Shown here: positions 37,478-50,073 of the stretch, one piece after another
Numbering within the stretch: the stretch's first letter is position 1
Layout: every line of letters starts with the position of its first letter
From: Hsuehochloa calcarea
Taxonomy: Eukaryota; Streptophyta; Magnoliopsida; Poales; Poaceae
NCBI GenBank assembly: GCA_036346395.1
Contig: CM070604.1
Span: 48,077,662 to 48,141,661, forward strand
Direction: 5' to 3'
Length of the DNA: 64,000 bases
Notes under the pieces: model-generated
Databases searched by the model: none
Told to the model about the DNA's origin: nothing
The model's input: only the letters and a program-made list of their open reading frames with translations
Made by a program: the position numbers and the translations under genes

Positions 37478-38962
37478 TGAAAGCATCTAGGTTTCTAAAA
37501 ATTATTTTAGCAATTAATGATAATATATAAATATGGGACTAACATGTTTATTGAGTATTTACAATGTTTGATCTCAGTGATGAATACATCAACTGGACAT
37601 GCATGCTAAAGATCAACGTGAAGATCAATATGGTTCAAAGATAAAGTACAAGTAGTCTAGGATCCTTTTATGTTTTACCGGTCTTAGGAGAAAAAGATGG
37701 TAGACCAGATTTTAGGTTAAATATTGTTATATTAAGAGGGATCACGACTAGTAGCTTGATAGCATGTTATTGTGTTATTTGGATTAATCTAGGATCATAC
37801 ATACACTCAAAGCTTATTTTGAAAGCCAACTGTGTTTTTCTTAGAATAACCGGTAGTACCAACATTGTGTTGGTGGAACTACCGCACTGCGGTATGACCA
37901 GGATAGTGGTGCGGTACTACCGTAACCCAGTCGTACCTAAATCTTATTGGCGGTACGTTTTTAACAGAACGACACATTTTTATCTCGATTGCTTACCTGG
38001 TGAACGGTAGTACTGGTGTTTCCTTGGCAAAACTACTGCATCACGGTATGACCACAACTCGAGCGGAACTACCGCAACCCAGATATTTCGAAATATACAT
38101 AGAAATACATTTTTTTCCGAAAGGACTCTTTTGGACCGCAAAGTGAAGCGGTAGTACCGCCCCTGTGCTTCGGTTTGACCGACAAGGGAACTACCGCTTG
38201 ATCAATGACGGTAATACCACACCAGCATTTTCAACGGCTAGATCAGAGCAATTAATGCCTCTAACGGTCGTATTTGTTTGCGGAGGGTATAAATACCCCT
38301 CTACCAGCTCAAGGACAGATAGAGGAGATAAAATTTAACATCTTTAATCCAAGAGCATTCATTTATTGCATTCATTGTGAGGTAGTTGAGCAAAACTGAA
38401 TTCATTCTAGATTGATCCTTAGCACTTGAGTGATGTCAAGTGAAGATTGTAATTCATTACTCTTGGTGTTTGTCGACACCTAGACGGCTTGGCGGGAGTT
38501 TGCGCGGTGATCTCTTCTAGAAGATTGTGTAGAGGTCCGGTGCCAAAATTATGACTGGTTCGGTGTTCACCATCTCCGGAGTGGAGGAAGAACAACCTAG
38601 TGAAATCGAGAGAATGCTTAATTCATAGAGCGGCTTGATTAGTTCAAGCTTCCTCAACGTGGACTAGTAAAGATTGACAATTCTTCGATACCACGAGAAA
38701 AACTTCTTTGTTTTCATTATGGTTAATTCTTGTCTTTACTAGTTCGCACTTACATCTTTAGCAATTCTAGTTTGCTTTGCTTAGCTAGAAGTCTATCTAG
38801 TATTAACATTAGCTCTTATTTGTCTCTAGTAGCATAATTGTTCTATTATCTTTATTATGCTAGGAAGTTTTATTAGGTTTATCTTGCTTGACGTTTAAAA
38901 TTGTTAATTAGTTTTAAAAACCTCCTACACACCACCTTCTTGTCTGTTATCATTGATCCTAC
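37478..38962 (+). mobile_element. Copia-type solo LTR with palindrome cluster
   Basis: Starts TGAAAGCATCTAGG, has a TATA box TATAAATA at 38288-38295, and ends GATCCTACA at 38962 (1485 bp). Flanks are ATGGG (37473-37477) and AAGGG (38963-38967), a TSD with one mismatch. Between 37845 and 38220 it contains about ten palindromic GCGGTAGTACCGC-like motifs. The downstream part shares CACCTAGACG and the TTTGTCGACACC segment with the inverted LTR piece at 43870-44690. Confidence 0.7.
38288..38295 (+). promoter_or_regulatory. LTR TATA box
   Basis: TATAAATA followed by CCCCTCTACC, the probable core promoter of the solo LTR at 37478-38962. Confidence 0.6.
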
Positions 38963-39563
38963 AAAGGGCAAAGCAACAATCAGTATGTACTAAAAAAGAA
39001 AGCGTAGGTCAAGTAGACTGAATGCAGCTATCAGTTAAACACATATATGAGCAAAGCATTGTATTCGATCGTATATAATTTTGTACACACTAACATGTTA
39101 TACACACAGAAAGGAAACACAAATGGACGACAAAGAGTTGAACCCGTGCATTCACCCTCAGTGCTCTCTTTTGTTGAGGGCAACAACACATAAACATGCC
39201 TCTCTTGTACAAACAACAGTAAGGCAGAAGATAAAAATTTTGGGAAGCATGGTAGCAAATATATAGGAACGTCAAAATTGTCGAACCTCTTTCTAGGAAC
39301 AACAGTGTAGCTACGTATGGTCCGTGACGCAAGTTCCACATGAACACCTGAGGATTTTGGGAACCAAATGAAGAATAAAGGAAACTAAAAGGAGAGTGAA
39401 AGAAAGGCAAAATGAATACGAATAGAAATTAGGCGGATCCTAAAAAGCGAGTGTCACCGGTAAACACCGGCAGAGGTTCTTCTGGTCCACCACGCAGGTT
39501 CCGCACGGACACCTGCTAATTTCGGAAACCAAAAGAACAAGAAACGAATAACTAAAAGGAGAG
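38963..39563. other. Repeat-derived sequence, no gene
   Basis: Contains GGATCCTAAAAAGCGAGTGTCACCGG-type sequence near 39434 that recurs in the same orientation near 43224, on the other side of the solo copia LTR. It probably belongs to an older retroelement interrupted by that LTR. Confidence 0.4.
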
Positions 39564-41469
39564 TGTGGATATCGTGAGGATATATGCACGATTTCAGGAT
39601 GATGAGTCAATTGGCAATGGCTTTGTTGGTTTGCAATTTGTCGCGTTTTCGGGTTTGCTCCAGGGCTGTCAGGTCACGGGCGGTCCGACCGGCCAGGTCA
39701 CCGGTCCGACCGGCCAATGGGAAGGTCTGACCGACAGTGCTTGCCGGTCCGACCACCAAAAAGAAAAGTGGTTTTGGAGCTGAGCTAAAAATAGGTTATG
39801 TAGGCAAGTGAAGGGAGTCTCCTGGATGTGGTCACTTCATTTTTAGAGCTCCCAGTCAAAAGTTATATTCAGTTGAAATTTTCAGAAGGTTTCAGAATTT
39901 CGAGCTGAAAATTTGGCTAAGTCTTTTCGGGCGGTCCGACCGCCGTTGTGGAATCGGTCCGACCGGCCTGAAATCGGTCGGACCGGCCTTGTGTGGCGGT
40001 CAGACCACCGATGACTTGGAAGGTAGCCAAGTTGGCATTGATGTGTTTTGATTGTGTTTATTTTTAGAACTTAAATGCTTTATTGTTGCATATTGCATTG
40101 CGGAACTAACGTGGGTCAAGTTGTGAAGAACTTGTTCCCGGAAACGATTTGTTTGTCTATTGCTGTGCAGGTGGCTTGCAGGTCTACGACGTTAACGGTA
40201 AGGTGGATCGGGACTACGCTTGGAGAGCTGAGGTCCAGAACGATCATGGATGCCGGGTGAGGTTGTGTGACTCAGGCATGGTGCAGAATGGGCAAGATGG
40301 ATCGAACGGGTAGTTCGGTACAGCTGGTTGGATCAGGCGGTGCGGAAGTCCGTGCGAGTCTCTGGGAGATTCCGATGGGATTCGGACAGGAGAGACTTGG
40401 CGACGTGATGAGAGCCGCTGATCAACCTACACGTGGTGAAGCAGACGATTGCTTCAATAGTTATGTGTGAGTGGGTCCCATGTGTGTGTGGCCCCAAAAG
40501 TGAAACCCTATGCCTTTCCTATAAATAGAAAGGGGGGAGATGTAAAACCCCCTAAGCACTCATTTGGCCTTCTTCATCTTTTTCTAGGGTTTGGAGGAGA
40601 GGAGAGGAGAAACTAGGGTTTGAAGATTGTGTGTGTGCTCCTTGTGTGAGCTCTTATCCTCCTTGTTGGAGAGGCTTTGTAAGCATCTAGTGTGATCAAT
40701 CAATCTTGTGATGCTTGCTTGAAAGATCATTTGTCTCCTTTGTGTTTTTCTCTCTTTTGGATGAATTTGGTGCTTCCTTGATTCAAGTGTTTAAGCTTGG
40801 TCTCTTGACCCATTTTGTCTTGCTTTGATGTGTGGGAATACCCCTAGATTCATCTAGATCATCAACCCACACAAGCAAGTCTTGAATCAAGATTTTCATA
40901 TTTCTAGGGTTTGTGCACTTCTTTGGTAAAACCTTGAGAGATCGATTCTACGAAGTGGATCTGAAGGATCGTCGCTAGAAATAGGTCTCTAATATCCTTA
41001 GGGAGGTGTACTCAAAATTTGATCAAGTTTCATTGGTTGAATCAAAAGTTGGATCAAATTTCGTTTTGGATTTGGGCTTGGCATTTCAGTACTGGACAAA
41101 ATCGGTCTGACCGGTTTTACAACGGCGGTCCAACCGCCCGCTTTTAAGACCGCCCAGTAGCGGCGGGTCGAACCGATATCCAACGGTCCGACCGGTAGTT
41201 AGTAGCCGGTCCGACCGCTGGTTGACCGTCGGTCCGATCACCACCTACAAATGGCGACCTTTGTACTACCATCGAGCAAGAAGTTCAATTCTCCACATTT
41301 GTGTCGTGTGGTTGAGGGGATTATCAAATTCAGCACAAGGCTTCCACTGTGCGCTTACTGATCTTCTTAGCTTTCATAGCTAAAGGAGTAAAGTTCGTGT
41401 TGAATTTGATTAAGGCGAGAAAGTTGAGAAAGCGTCTATTCACCCCCTAGTCGCCTTTACGGTCTTACA
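39564..41469 (+). mobile_element. Ty1/copia solo LTR, 5-bp TSD GAGAG
   Basis: 1906-bp LTR from TGTGGATATCGTGAGG to GGTCTTACA, flanked by GAGAG at 39559-39563 and 41470-41474. It is the same family as the LTRs at 1351-1961 and 6081-7950, in opposite orientation. No PBS or PPT adjoins it, so it is a solo LTR. It carries at least a dozen GGTCSGACC-type palindromes in three clusters (39675-39755, 39930-40010, 41100-41240). Confidence 0.95.
40520..40527 (+). promoter_or_regulatory. LTR TATA box
   Basis: TATAAATA in the solo copia LTR. The R/U5 region follows with AACCCTAG-rich leader sequence. Confidence 0.65.
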
Positions 41470-43869
41470 GAGAGAGTTCGCAGCAATGCCCCCTCCCCAA
41501 AAAATACACTCGTGTACTCGAGGAAGGTGGAGGGATACGGGTAAGCTACACTAAGTGACAATTCAAAACTTCTACCACGTAATCTAGGATGCCACGCAAG
41601 CAAAAGACCACAGATCGTTACCACCAGACGCGCAGTGCAACGAAAGAAGAGTTGGAAAAGCCTGGTCGAACGAAGAGCGTGTCGATGTAGTGGTCATAGT
41701 CGATCGTCTCTTCCAGCAACTAATCGCTTTCCTTGAAAAGTAGTGGATCATCCTTAAGCGCAACAACAACCGCGGTAGTGCCTCCACAGTATCCATACAT
41801 TCGGAGAAGGAACATGTACGCCGATATGTTAGCACCAAGTCGCATGGAAAAACTCTTTCAAAAAAATAGCGGCTAGGGTTTGGAGCAACTCACATCAACT
41901 CGTATGTCCTAATAGCCTCAAGCATCTCCTTATATAGTATCCATGACTGATACCATCCGAACAAATTTGTTCCATCTCGTTAAGTGTGTGACCCGTTAAG
42001 TTCATGCGTAATCGGTTATGACTTGGAAACTCCTTTCCGATCACGAATCATTAGAGGCTCCTAGCAAGACATAGCGATTTCCGAATACACACGAATTATA
42101 TCGGACGAACCTTAATGTAATATGATCTACGACTAGGTCCTTATCACTAACAACCAGCTCGTATCTCTATTTGACCAGCTCATATTTGGTCTCGATCAGT
42201 TGGTAACTCCTTACGATCAGGTTTCGGCCATTTAGTGATCATGTTCGACCAGCCTACGACCAGATACGACTAGCATTTGATCGAACCGAAAGACATGCTC
42301 ATATATTCTCCCTTTGCCTCATGATATCCGGTTGAACTCCAGGTGAGATATTATGTCATCCATGGACTGTTCAATACTTTCTCGATCAAGTGTTGTATAA
42401 CTTCACATGGTTGAACACTTCGACTACTAGTAGTATAGCCATGCACTTTGTTTATCCGATCACATCGAAGGGGCCAAAGATATCTCTCCTGTTATGTTAG
42501 GAGAGACAAATCTCATATCCGACCAGCCACATTTCTCCGTACGTTTTATAGCATACCCGAAAGCTACCTTTATAACTACCCAGTTACGGAGTAGCATTTA
42601 GTAGCCCCTAAGTATACTAATACACATATAGAAAACCATGCTAATGTCAGGTCTAAGGATTATACATCATCATTGCTTGAGACCAACTGACGACACATAA
42701 AATCATAACAATCTCAACAATGTCTCAAGCTGTGTCAATCCAACACCATGTTCTCCAACATGAATTCACATTATTGATTCGATATCCCTATATCCATGAC
42801 CGGTGAAACATGATCATCAATCAATACATGTGTTTGTCGATAAGTCACTAGTGTTCCGGCCAGTGACATCCGACCAGGGATTCATTTAGAACGACATCAT
42901 ATAAGTTAAAAGAGTTTCACCAACAAGTCACATACTTGTTAATCTTTATAACCAATGATTCATTCAAGGAACAAAATAATATTTATTCAATAACTCATAA
43001 ATACATACGTAATACAATCATCTCTATGATTGCCTCTAGGGCATATCACCAACGGAAGCAGCCCAAAGGACAAAGCACAACTTTACGACGGCTACGTGAA
43101 GAACATTTACAGCTACACAATGAAAAATCACAAGAAACCTAAGCAGAAAAACGAATGAATAACGGCAAACTATCAGACCAAGAACCGAGAGTAACGCAAA
43201 ATAGGCAAGGACGGAAATGGACCGGATCCTAAAAGGCAAACTTCACTGGTGAAAGCCAGCGCGGGGCGGTTGACGGCGAAGAACGGCAGCTCGGAAGGTG
43301 CGTCATAAAAAAAACGAACGAAGGCCGTAAGGAGCACAAGCCTGCGATCTCGATCGCAAATACCATCAAGTGCAAACCAAAACAGCGAGTGAGTGTAAAA
43401 TAAGTGAATTAGGTAGGGAAGCACAATAAGAAAACACATGCAGTAAAAACCTTGTCACCACTAAAATGACTCGATTAAATCAAAACCAATGAACGAGGGC
43501 CCAAACGGTAGCATGAACTAGCTAGCAGCGTCAAACACAAAGCTGCTAAAGAACCCAAAAGGGCGCGCCAAAATAGCGAACATGCATTGAGCGACCGCAG
43601 CGACGAACGACTTCCACGTGCGCGCATAGCAGCCAGGACAAGATGGCACATTAAATGTATGGACACGTCACGGTGACCAAATCGGTGTCTCACAGCAAAC
43701 CGAACGGGTTAAGCAAACGCGAAGCACGTCAAATTGTGCGCGTTTTGACCAGAAGAAGCAAGCGAACAACACACGCGAACGAAAAACGGCGCCTACGTGC
43801 CTGCGTGCGACTAGAAAGACTCAATTGAAAATTGTGTGGACAACAACGCTCAGGCATTGCATGGTCGCA
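41470..43869. other. Decayed repeat sequence, no gene
   Basis: GACCAG-rich, LTR-like sequence (about 42130-42330) and a region near 43140-43260 repeating 39390-39470. No coding region or clear boundaries recognised. Confidence 0.35.
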
Positions 43870-44690
43870 ACTATAAGAGGCCAACTAGGTGAATAGGCGG
43901 TTTTATGTTTTATTTTGGTTAAAACTATTTTTTAATACGGAAGCTAATAACAAATCGGTTTTGTACAATTAAAACATAAATCAACTAGTCTTTACTAAGT
44001 GCACCAATAATTATAAGACTATTGATAATGATAGTGATCAAACAAAGACATGTAAGCAATTTAATACAAATAATGTAAATTACACAAAGTAAAACACAAG
44101 AAGACAAACCACAATGACACAATGATGTTTTACCGTGGTATTCAGAGACTTGCTGGTCTCCCCTAATCCACATTGATGTAATCCCAACCACGTTGGGCCG
44201 ACTCTACAAATTGAGCCAACACCTCCAAGGTAGATCCAAGCACTTAGACCAGCTCAAACTCGAACCAACACCTTGATCCACTTGGGGTTGCTATTTCTCC
44301 ACTCCGGAGATGGCGAGCACCAAACCACTCATAACCGTCGGGTCTTCTCACAACCTTCTTTGAGAAGATCACCAGTGCAACTCCTCCAAGTCGTCTAGGT
44401 GTCGACAAACACCAAGAGTAACAAGTTGAAGATGCTCACTTGAACAAATCAAGTGTCTAAACTCAAGTGGATACACAATCCACTACCTAATGCAACACAT
44501 GCACTTAGGGTTTACTCTCTAAGCTCACTAAGTACAACACATGCACATGAGAGTGTAGTGGGCTTACTCTTTATTCAAGGGAATGAATATGGCACCAGCA
44601 ACTCTCTCACAACCGGCCACAAGGGGTATTTATACCACATAAAGAAAACTAGCCGTGGGAAGAGAATCTTTAGAAAACCAGGGAAAACCA
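43870..44690 (-). mobile_element. Copia LTR fragment
   Basis: On the minus strand it shares the TTGGTGTTTGTCGACACCTA segment and the GGTATAAATACCCC promoter with the solo LTR at 37478-38962, and ends CCGCCTATTCACCTAGTTGG near 43875. It is cut at its upstream end by the hAT-like element that follows. Confidence 0.6.
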
Positions 44691-44699
44691 ATCAGACCG

Positions 44700-45609
44700 C
44701 CAACCAATGGTCGTGTCGTGCGGTCCCACCTTGCCTTCGACCAGGCCCAGGCATGGCCCAAAGCCCGCTGTGCCGGGATTGTGCCGTGCCGGCCCAAGCC
44801 CAGCCCTAAGTAACTATAGACGTCTGCGAAGACCCCAGCCGTCGACGTCGCCCAGGAAAACAAAGACGGTAGTGCGCCATCTGCGCCTGCTCCCCCTCGC
44901 CATAGCCTCCTCCTCCTCTTGGACGCAAATGAAGAACTTCGCCCACCTCGGCCGCGTCGCGTGTTTGCGAAGGGTGAGAAGGACAACGACGAGGAGGTGG
45001 CTGGAGGGAGGGTGGAGGACGGCGACGCATGTGGAGGGAGAGGAGGGCGAGGCGGGGAGAGAGAGGGAGGGAGGAGGGGGCAAAGGGAGCGTGGGGAGGG
45101 AGAGGGAAAGGGAGGGAGGGGGCAGCTAGCGGTGCGTGGGAGGATGGGCGATGATCGGCAGCGCGTGGGGTGGGAGGTGGTTGGAACTGGAGAGAAGGGA
45201 ATCAGTGAATGTGATTTAGGATTTGGAATTTGGGAGTCGGGGCTCGGGGGAAAAGGTTGGGGATGGGGATTGGGGGAAGTCGGGATGGATGTTGGGTCAG
45301 ATCAGGTGGGTCAGATCAGGGGGGTGATTGGTTGAACCAGACCAATGTGGGGGAGTGATTGGGCCAGGCTGATAGAGGGATTATGTTATAACGGGAAGGT
45401 TGAGCCTATTTCGTGTCGTACCGGTCCAAGCATGACCCAACTGGCCGTGCCATGCCGTGTCGCCCAACGGGCCGCATTCTCAAGCCCAGCCCGGCCACCA
45501 TTCGTGCCGTGTCGGCTCGGCCCACCACGTGTTGTGTCGTGCTTAGATCGTGTCGTGTAAACCGGGCTTCGGATCGGCCCGAAAAAGCACAACACAAGTC
45601 CCAGCTCTA
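44700..45609. mobile_element. hAT-like non-autonomous element
   Basis: Right end TCCCAGCTCTA at 45609 is the inverted form of TAGAGCTGGGA. The interior matches 51685-52480 in inverted orientation, including the GA-rich block (44980-45300) and AGTAACTATAGACGTCTG. The left end is not sharply defined and no TSD was found. Open frames inside are low-complexity. Confidence 0.65.
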
Positions 45610-46411
45610 ATGAAGGGATACAACCTCATCTTATATAAAAGGGGCAAGGACTTTCATGGTATACACAAGCATACAAGCAAAGATATTAATAAAGAGATAA
45701 AGATGTGATTATAACATTGTGTTCTTATCTATTATTTTTTATTTGTGAATTGATAGCTTTGTATGTCGACATCGATTGTACAACAGTAATACCCTAGAAA
45801 AAAAAGTAGTGATACAAGATCGATTACATGGACCCACCGAAATGCATTAAAGCCCGCAGTAAAAGGAAACTTGCACGAACGTACCAATTGGACCACACAA
45901 TAGGAATAGTCTGTGGCAGCCACCTCCCGGGAGCCTAGGTGGGCGCGTACGCTCGCCGGCGAACCTCCATTACGGAGTAATGGAGCTTCTCTACCGCTAT
46001 AGGGTCCAAAGATGGTGTTTTCTGCAAACGCTCGTCGTAGTTAGGTTTGCGTAGGGGTTGGTGAAATTTTCGGCTCCGTCGCTAGGAATAGTTAGTTGGC
46101 TTTCAAATGTAACACAAGAGACATCCGTGTTTTTACGAAACAACTCTCTCATGTTGTCTTGGCACCTGATGTCACAACGATACAGTGATCGATCAGTTTC
46201 ACGACTTCTCCCAAAATGGATTCCGTACAAAGCTACAGATAGTAGTGGCCATGCCTGTTCATCAAACTGGCCAACGGCTCGTGGGGCGAGCGGACACACC
46301 AGATAGTGTCACAGCGAAATCGCTGGAAGGAAGCACGAGCGCCCGTAGTGATATTTGACCATGTAGAACAAGCCGCCCACTCAGCCCAGCCGCAGGCCCC
46401 AACGTGCCAAC
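45610..46411. other. LTR-like remnant and unassigned sequence
   Basis: CTTATATAAAAGGGGC near 45630 followed by AATAAAG looks like an LTR promoter/leader. The rest has no recognised gene. The last 8 bases (GTGCCAAC, 46404-46411) are a hAT target site. Confidence 0.4.
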
Positions 46412-47115
46412 TAGAGCTGTCCAAACGGTCGTGTCGGTCGGGTCAGCCTGAGGTACGATACTACTGACTCAATTTAGGCACGGTACGATAAGCACTATTT
46501 ATATGTTGAATCAGATCGCTTGATGTTGAATCGTCTCAAAGACGATGGGTGGTATGACATTGATCATTAAGCACGATATTGTTTTAATATACATATATTA
46601 ATTTTATTTTATTAATATTTATATGATTTTCTTTCCATTTTTAATACTTATATGGTTTTATTTTGTATTTTTTAAATTTTATATAGTTCATTTTATAAGT
46701 ATATATAAATTTATTTTGGTTTTTAAATATATATTTTTCTATGATTATTTTACAAGTTTTTCAATTTTCATGTCTTATGAGCTAAATGATAAATATTTTA
46801 ACGAGCTAGTTATTTGAATATTAATAAAATTCTATTACATTTTCAATATATTTATCTCTTTTTTATTTACAATTTTTATACATATTTTTGAACTTTACAC
46901 ATTTTTTATGATTTTATGATTTTTTTTAAAAAAATTTTGAACAAAACAGGGGCTTAGTGAGTAGAATTAACTAGCTGAGCTAAATAGATTCGGGCCGGCA
47001 TATTTTGACCCAAAAGACCATGGGATCATGCTTGGGCTGCCTAGCCGTTACATGGACCGACACGAAACGGCCATGTAGTTCGCAGCCTAAAATGGATCGT
47101 GCCGGACCGCCTCTG
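46412..47115. mobile_element. hAT MITE, 8-bp TSD GTGCCAAC
   Basis: Starts TAGAGCTGTCCAAACGG, a typical plant hAT terminus, and ends with the eroded counterpart CCGGACCGCCTCTG. Perfect GTGCCAAC flanks at 46404-46411 and 47116-47123. The interior is very AT-rich (46560-46930) and non-coding. Confidence 0.88.
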
Positions 47116-47781
47116 GTGCCAACCGCCTATTTCGGCCGAGCAAACGCCTCGCCTCGCCGTCGGCACAAGACCAATTCCTGAAGCCAAGCGCCAGCGCGCA
47201 CGGCACTAGCGAACCACTCCTCACCAGGCACGTCAGCCCCCCCGAGTGATCCGCGCGCGCGCGCGGGCTCCCGTGGGTGCTCCTCCTCGCACGTCACGCC
47301 TCCTCGCACCGCGCCGCACGGAGAGCTGTTGCTCTACCCGCTAGCCGCTGCGCGCGCGGAGAGGCGCGTACGCCGGGGGCCGGACGGACGGCTCCGCGCG
47401 CCCAAAGTCTCGCCACATCCTGTCGTTCCGCACTCTTCGTTACAGTCCACACGACACGTGCTGCTTACCGCACCTCGGTGCATCCACCGATCCGCGGTAA
47501 TCGCCCGTAGCCCCGAACTGAACCACGCCGTTTCCTCGCGTTTGTCAACTGCCCACCTAACCCTCCGGTCACGACTAGCTGTATTTTAACAAGAGATTTT
47601 TCTCGCCTGCTTTACGTTACACATGGGTAGGTGGTGCCTTACTGCTGAGCAGGCTACATATGTTCCTAGTTCGTACCTCATCTGACATGATGTCATGACT
47701 CGATTCCCGTACGTTTTCGTGCAGGCAACTCGTAGCTGTTCCCTCAGATTCTTGGATCCTCACTAGATAAAAAGGTACGAC
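47116..47781. other. GC-rich unassigned region
   Basis: Contains a short (CG)n run near 47250-47265. The open frames are compositional, and no gene was recognised. Confidence 0.35.
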
Positions 47782-48442
47782 CGAGAATACGGCACTCTGT
47801 ATAATAGTTTTTACGTTTTGCTACTACAAAAAATTGCAATATATGATTTGACATTATATAGAATAACACTTTATAATTTATCACTTTTTAATAATTTTGC
47901 CTTTATAATTTATCACTTTTTAATAATTTTGCCTTCACCCCACCCCTCTTATTCCTCCTTCATCTCCTTCTCTCTTCCAGATGCTCCTCGCTTCCTCATC
48001 TCTTTTCTCCATGCCGATCCAGCTATGAGTTGTCGAATTCAGATCTAGCAGTCACCACCGCCATCGTTGCTTGGCCTCGCTGCCTCCCACGCCGACTAGG
48101 CCGCCGCCACCTAGCCTTCACAACACGCGATGCTGTCACCGCACCACCGGTCTTCCTCGCCTCAGCGCTGCTCCGCTATGCCTTGCTCAGCCTCCTTCCA
48201 TGACCGCCACCACCGGTCGCGCCGTTCCACCGCCTCAACGCCGCCACCCTCGACCTCGCCTCGCACAAGCCACTGACGGGAGAGGAGGAAGAATGAGGGA
48301 ATGAGTAAGAAGGGGGTAAAAGGGGCAAAATGTTCGCAGTGGCAAAATTATAAAGTATCACTCTATAAAATAGCAGATCATGAATTATAATACCTATAGT
48401 AACGAAACGTAGAAGATCATTCTATAGGGTGGCATATTCTCG
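47782..48442. mobile_element. TIR element (MITE/MULE-like), ~100-bp inverted repeats
   Basis: Left arm starts CGAGAATACGGCACTCTGTA and continues TACGTTTTGCTACTA. The right arm, inverted, reads CGAGAATATGCCACCCTATA then TACGTTTCGTTACTA. The arms span about 47782-47880 and 48340-48442. A 31-bp segment (TTTATAATTTATCACTTTTT...) is tandemly doubled at 47870-47932. The centre is a CT/GC-rich filler with no supported gene. The TSD is uncertain. Confidence 0.75.
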
Positions 48443-50073
48443 ATTTGCCCCAGTAAAGTTGTACTAACTAAGCATATCAAGTAGGCCGATGGATCGTGTC
48501 AATCTGCGTAGAAATAACAAAGCTAGGAGCAGTACCTCACAAGGCTTCAGCTACTCACGTACACGCGTAGTCAATTCACCCAGAAAAAAGAACAGGATCG
48601 CGTAGATAAGCATGGCAAGAACGTCAGGAAGTGATACCTGACCCAACACCCTTCCCTTCCCCTGTTCAGAATTCAACCGAATCTGAGCCTCTGACTTGTT
48701 CCAGCTGATGATGATGACTTGCATCCAAGAACACTCCCATTAACGCTCGCGCCATACTAGTAATAACAATACTAATCGTGCAAGCGATTGGCGGGCACGA
48801 CTTAAATCGCGCGGGCGCAATGAAATCAATATTATGCATGCGAATATCGCATGCGATCGATTCACTGCTCGTTGCTTGGAAAGAGGCATGCGGAGCAGTA
48901 ATGCATCATGCATGCATTCATGGAGTCGTAGTCAAGTGCGACCTGTCTCAAAAAAGAAGTGAAGCTTAAACAAGATATATCCAAGGAGGGTCAAAGTTTT
49001 GCATTGCGTTCCTTGTGAACACACGGTGACCGTGTCGTGTTTGATCGGCAAAGCCGTCTTATGTGGCACTTCTGAAACGAGCACAAGAATTGCTTCATGG
49101 AAAGAAACTTCAAATCTCACTGGGTCGGATATTTGCAAGCCAACATTTGTATAATCTATGGTGGTAACTAACTGGTTAAGAAGTGATAGGGTGATACTTA
49201 AAGCATGTGAATGTCTGAAACTGCAATGAGATGAACTTTATTTTTTCTCTCCTAAAATGACACGTTTTTTAAATGAAATAGTAAAAATAGTATCTCACAA
49301 ACGAAATTGCAAAAATATCACTTCTATCGTGCGAAAATGCCGCAGTAGGCTGGTAGATATGTTATTTTTGTTATTTCATTAGCGAATTACTTTTGCTATT
49401 TAACTTCAAAAAGAAGTTAAAAAAAAGAAGAAGAAAAGGGATGAGGTGATACTCTGCTTGAAGCTACTGAAACTGGTGATGCTACAGTGCGCCAATTCCT
49501 TTATTTTTTTTCAGACAGCTAGTGGCCTACAGGAAGAAGTTTTCGTCAGCAGAGGTTGTCTCTTCCACAGTTCCTATTCTGGTCAATCTACAGTTGAAGT
49601 ATTCAAAGATCAGGTCTTTGTTAGGCACAAATGCACTCGGTACCTCCTTGCTCCTCCTTTCTTGCTGATGTGTTCAAGAATCACTTTTGAGTTCCAGCTG
49701 CTGAACAAATTCACTTCTAAGTGCCTAACCACGAGGACAGTTAGTCAGTGACAGCAGTAACTTTTATTAGCAGCTTGCAAAGACAATGTGCTGAAGAAGC
49801 AGAGTTTAACTGAAACACATATACCATTAAAAAAAGAAGCAGCAGCCAAGAAGAACAATTTCATGAACACGAACATATGAACAAATTCATAATTTATCCC
49901 CCAACACCAAGAACCAATGAACACCAATGTCCTCTTCTTTTGTTTACATGATAAAATTTTCCCCCAAAATTCTTTTCAAAAGGAACAGAAAATAAAAGGA
50001 AAGAATGAACACATGTATACACTCCGGTGATCGGCGAGGCGAGCCAATGCATCTCGGAGCTCTGGAATCTGAA
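48443..50073. other. Unassigned region and 3' flank of the RING gene
   Basis: No gene supported. The part nearest 50073 should include the 3'UTR of the RING-H2 gene on the minus strand. Confidence 0.4.
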
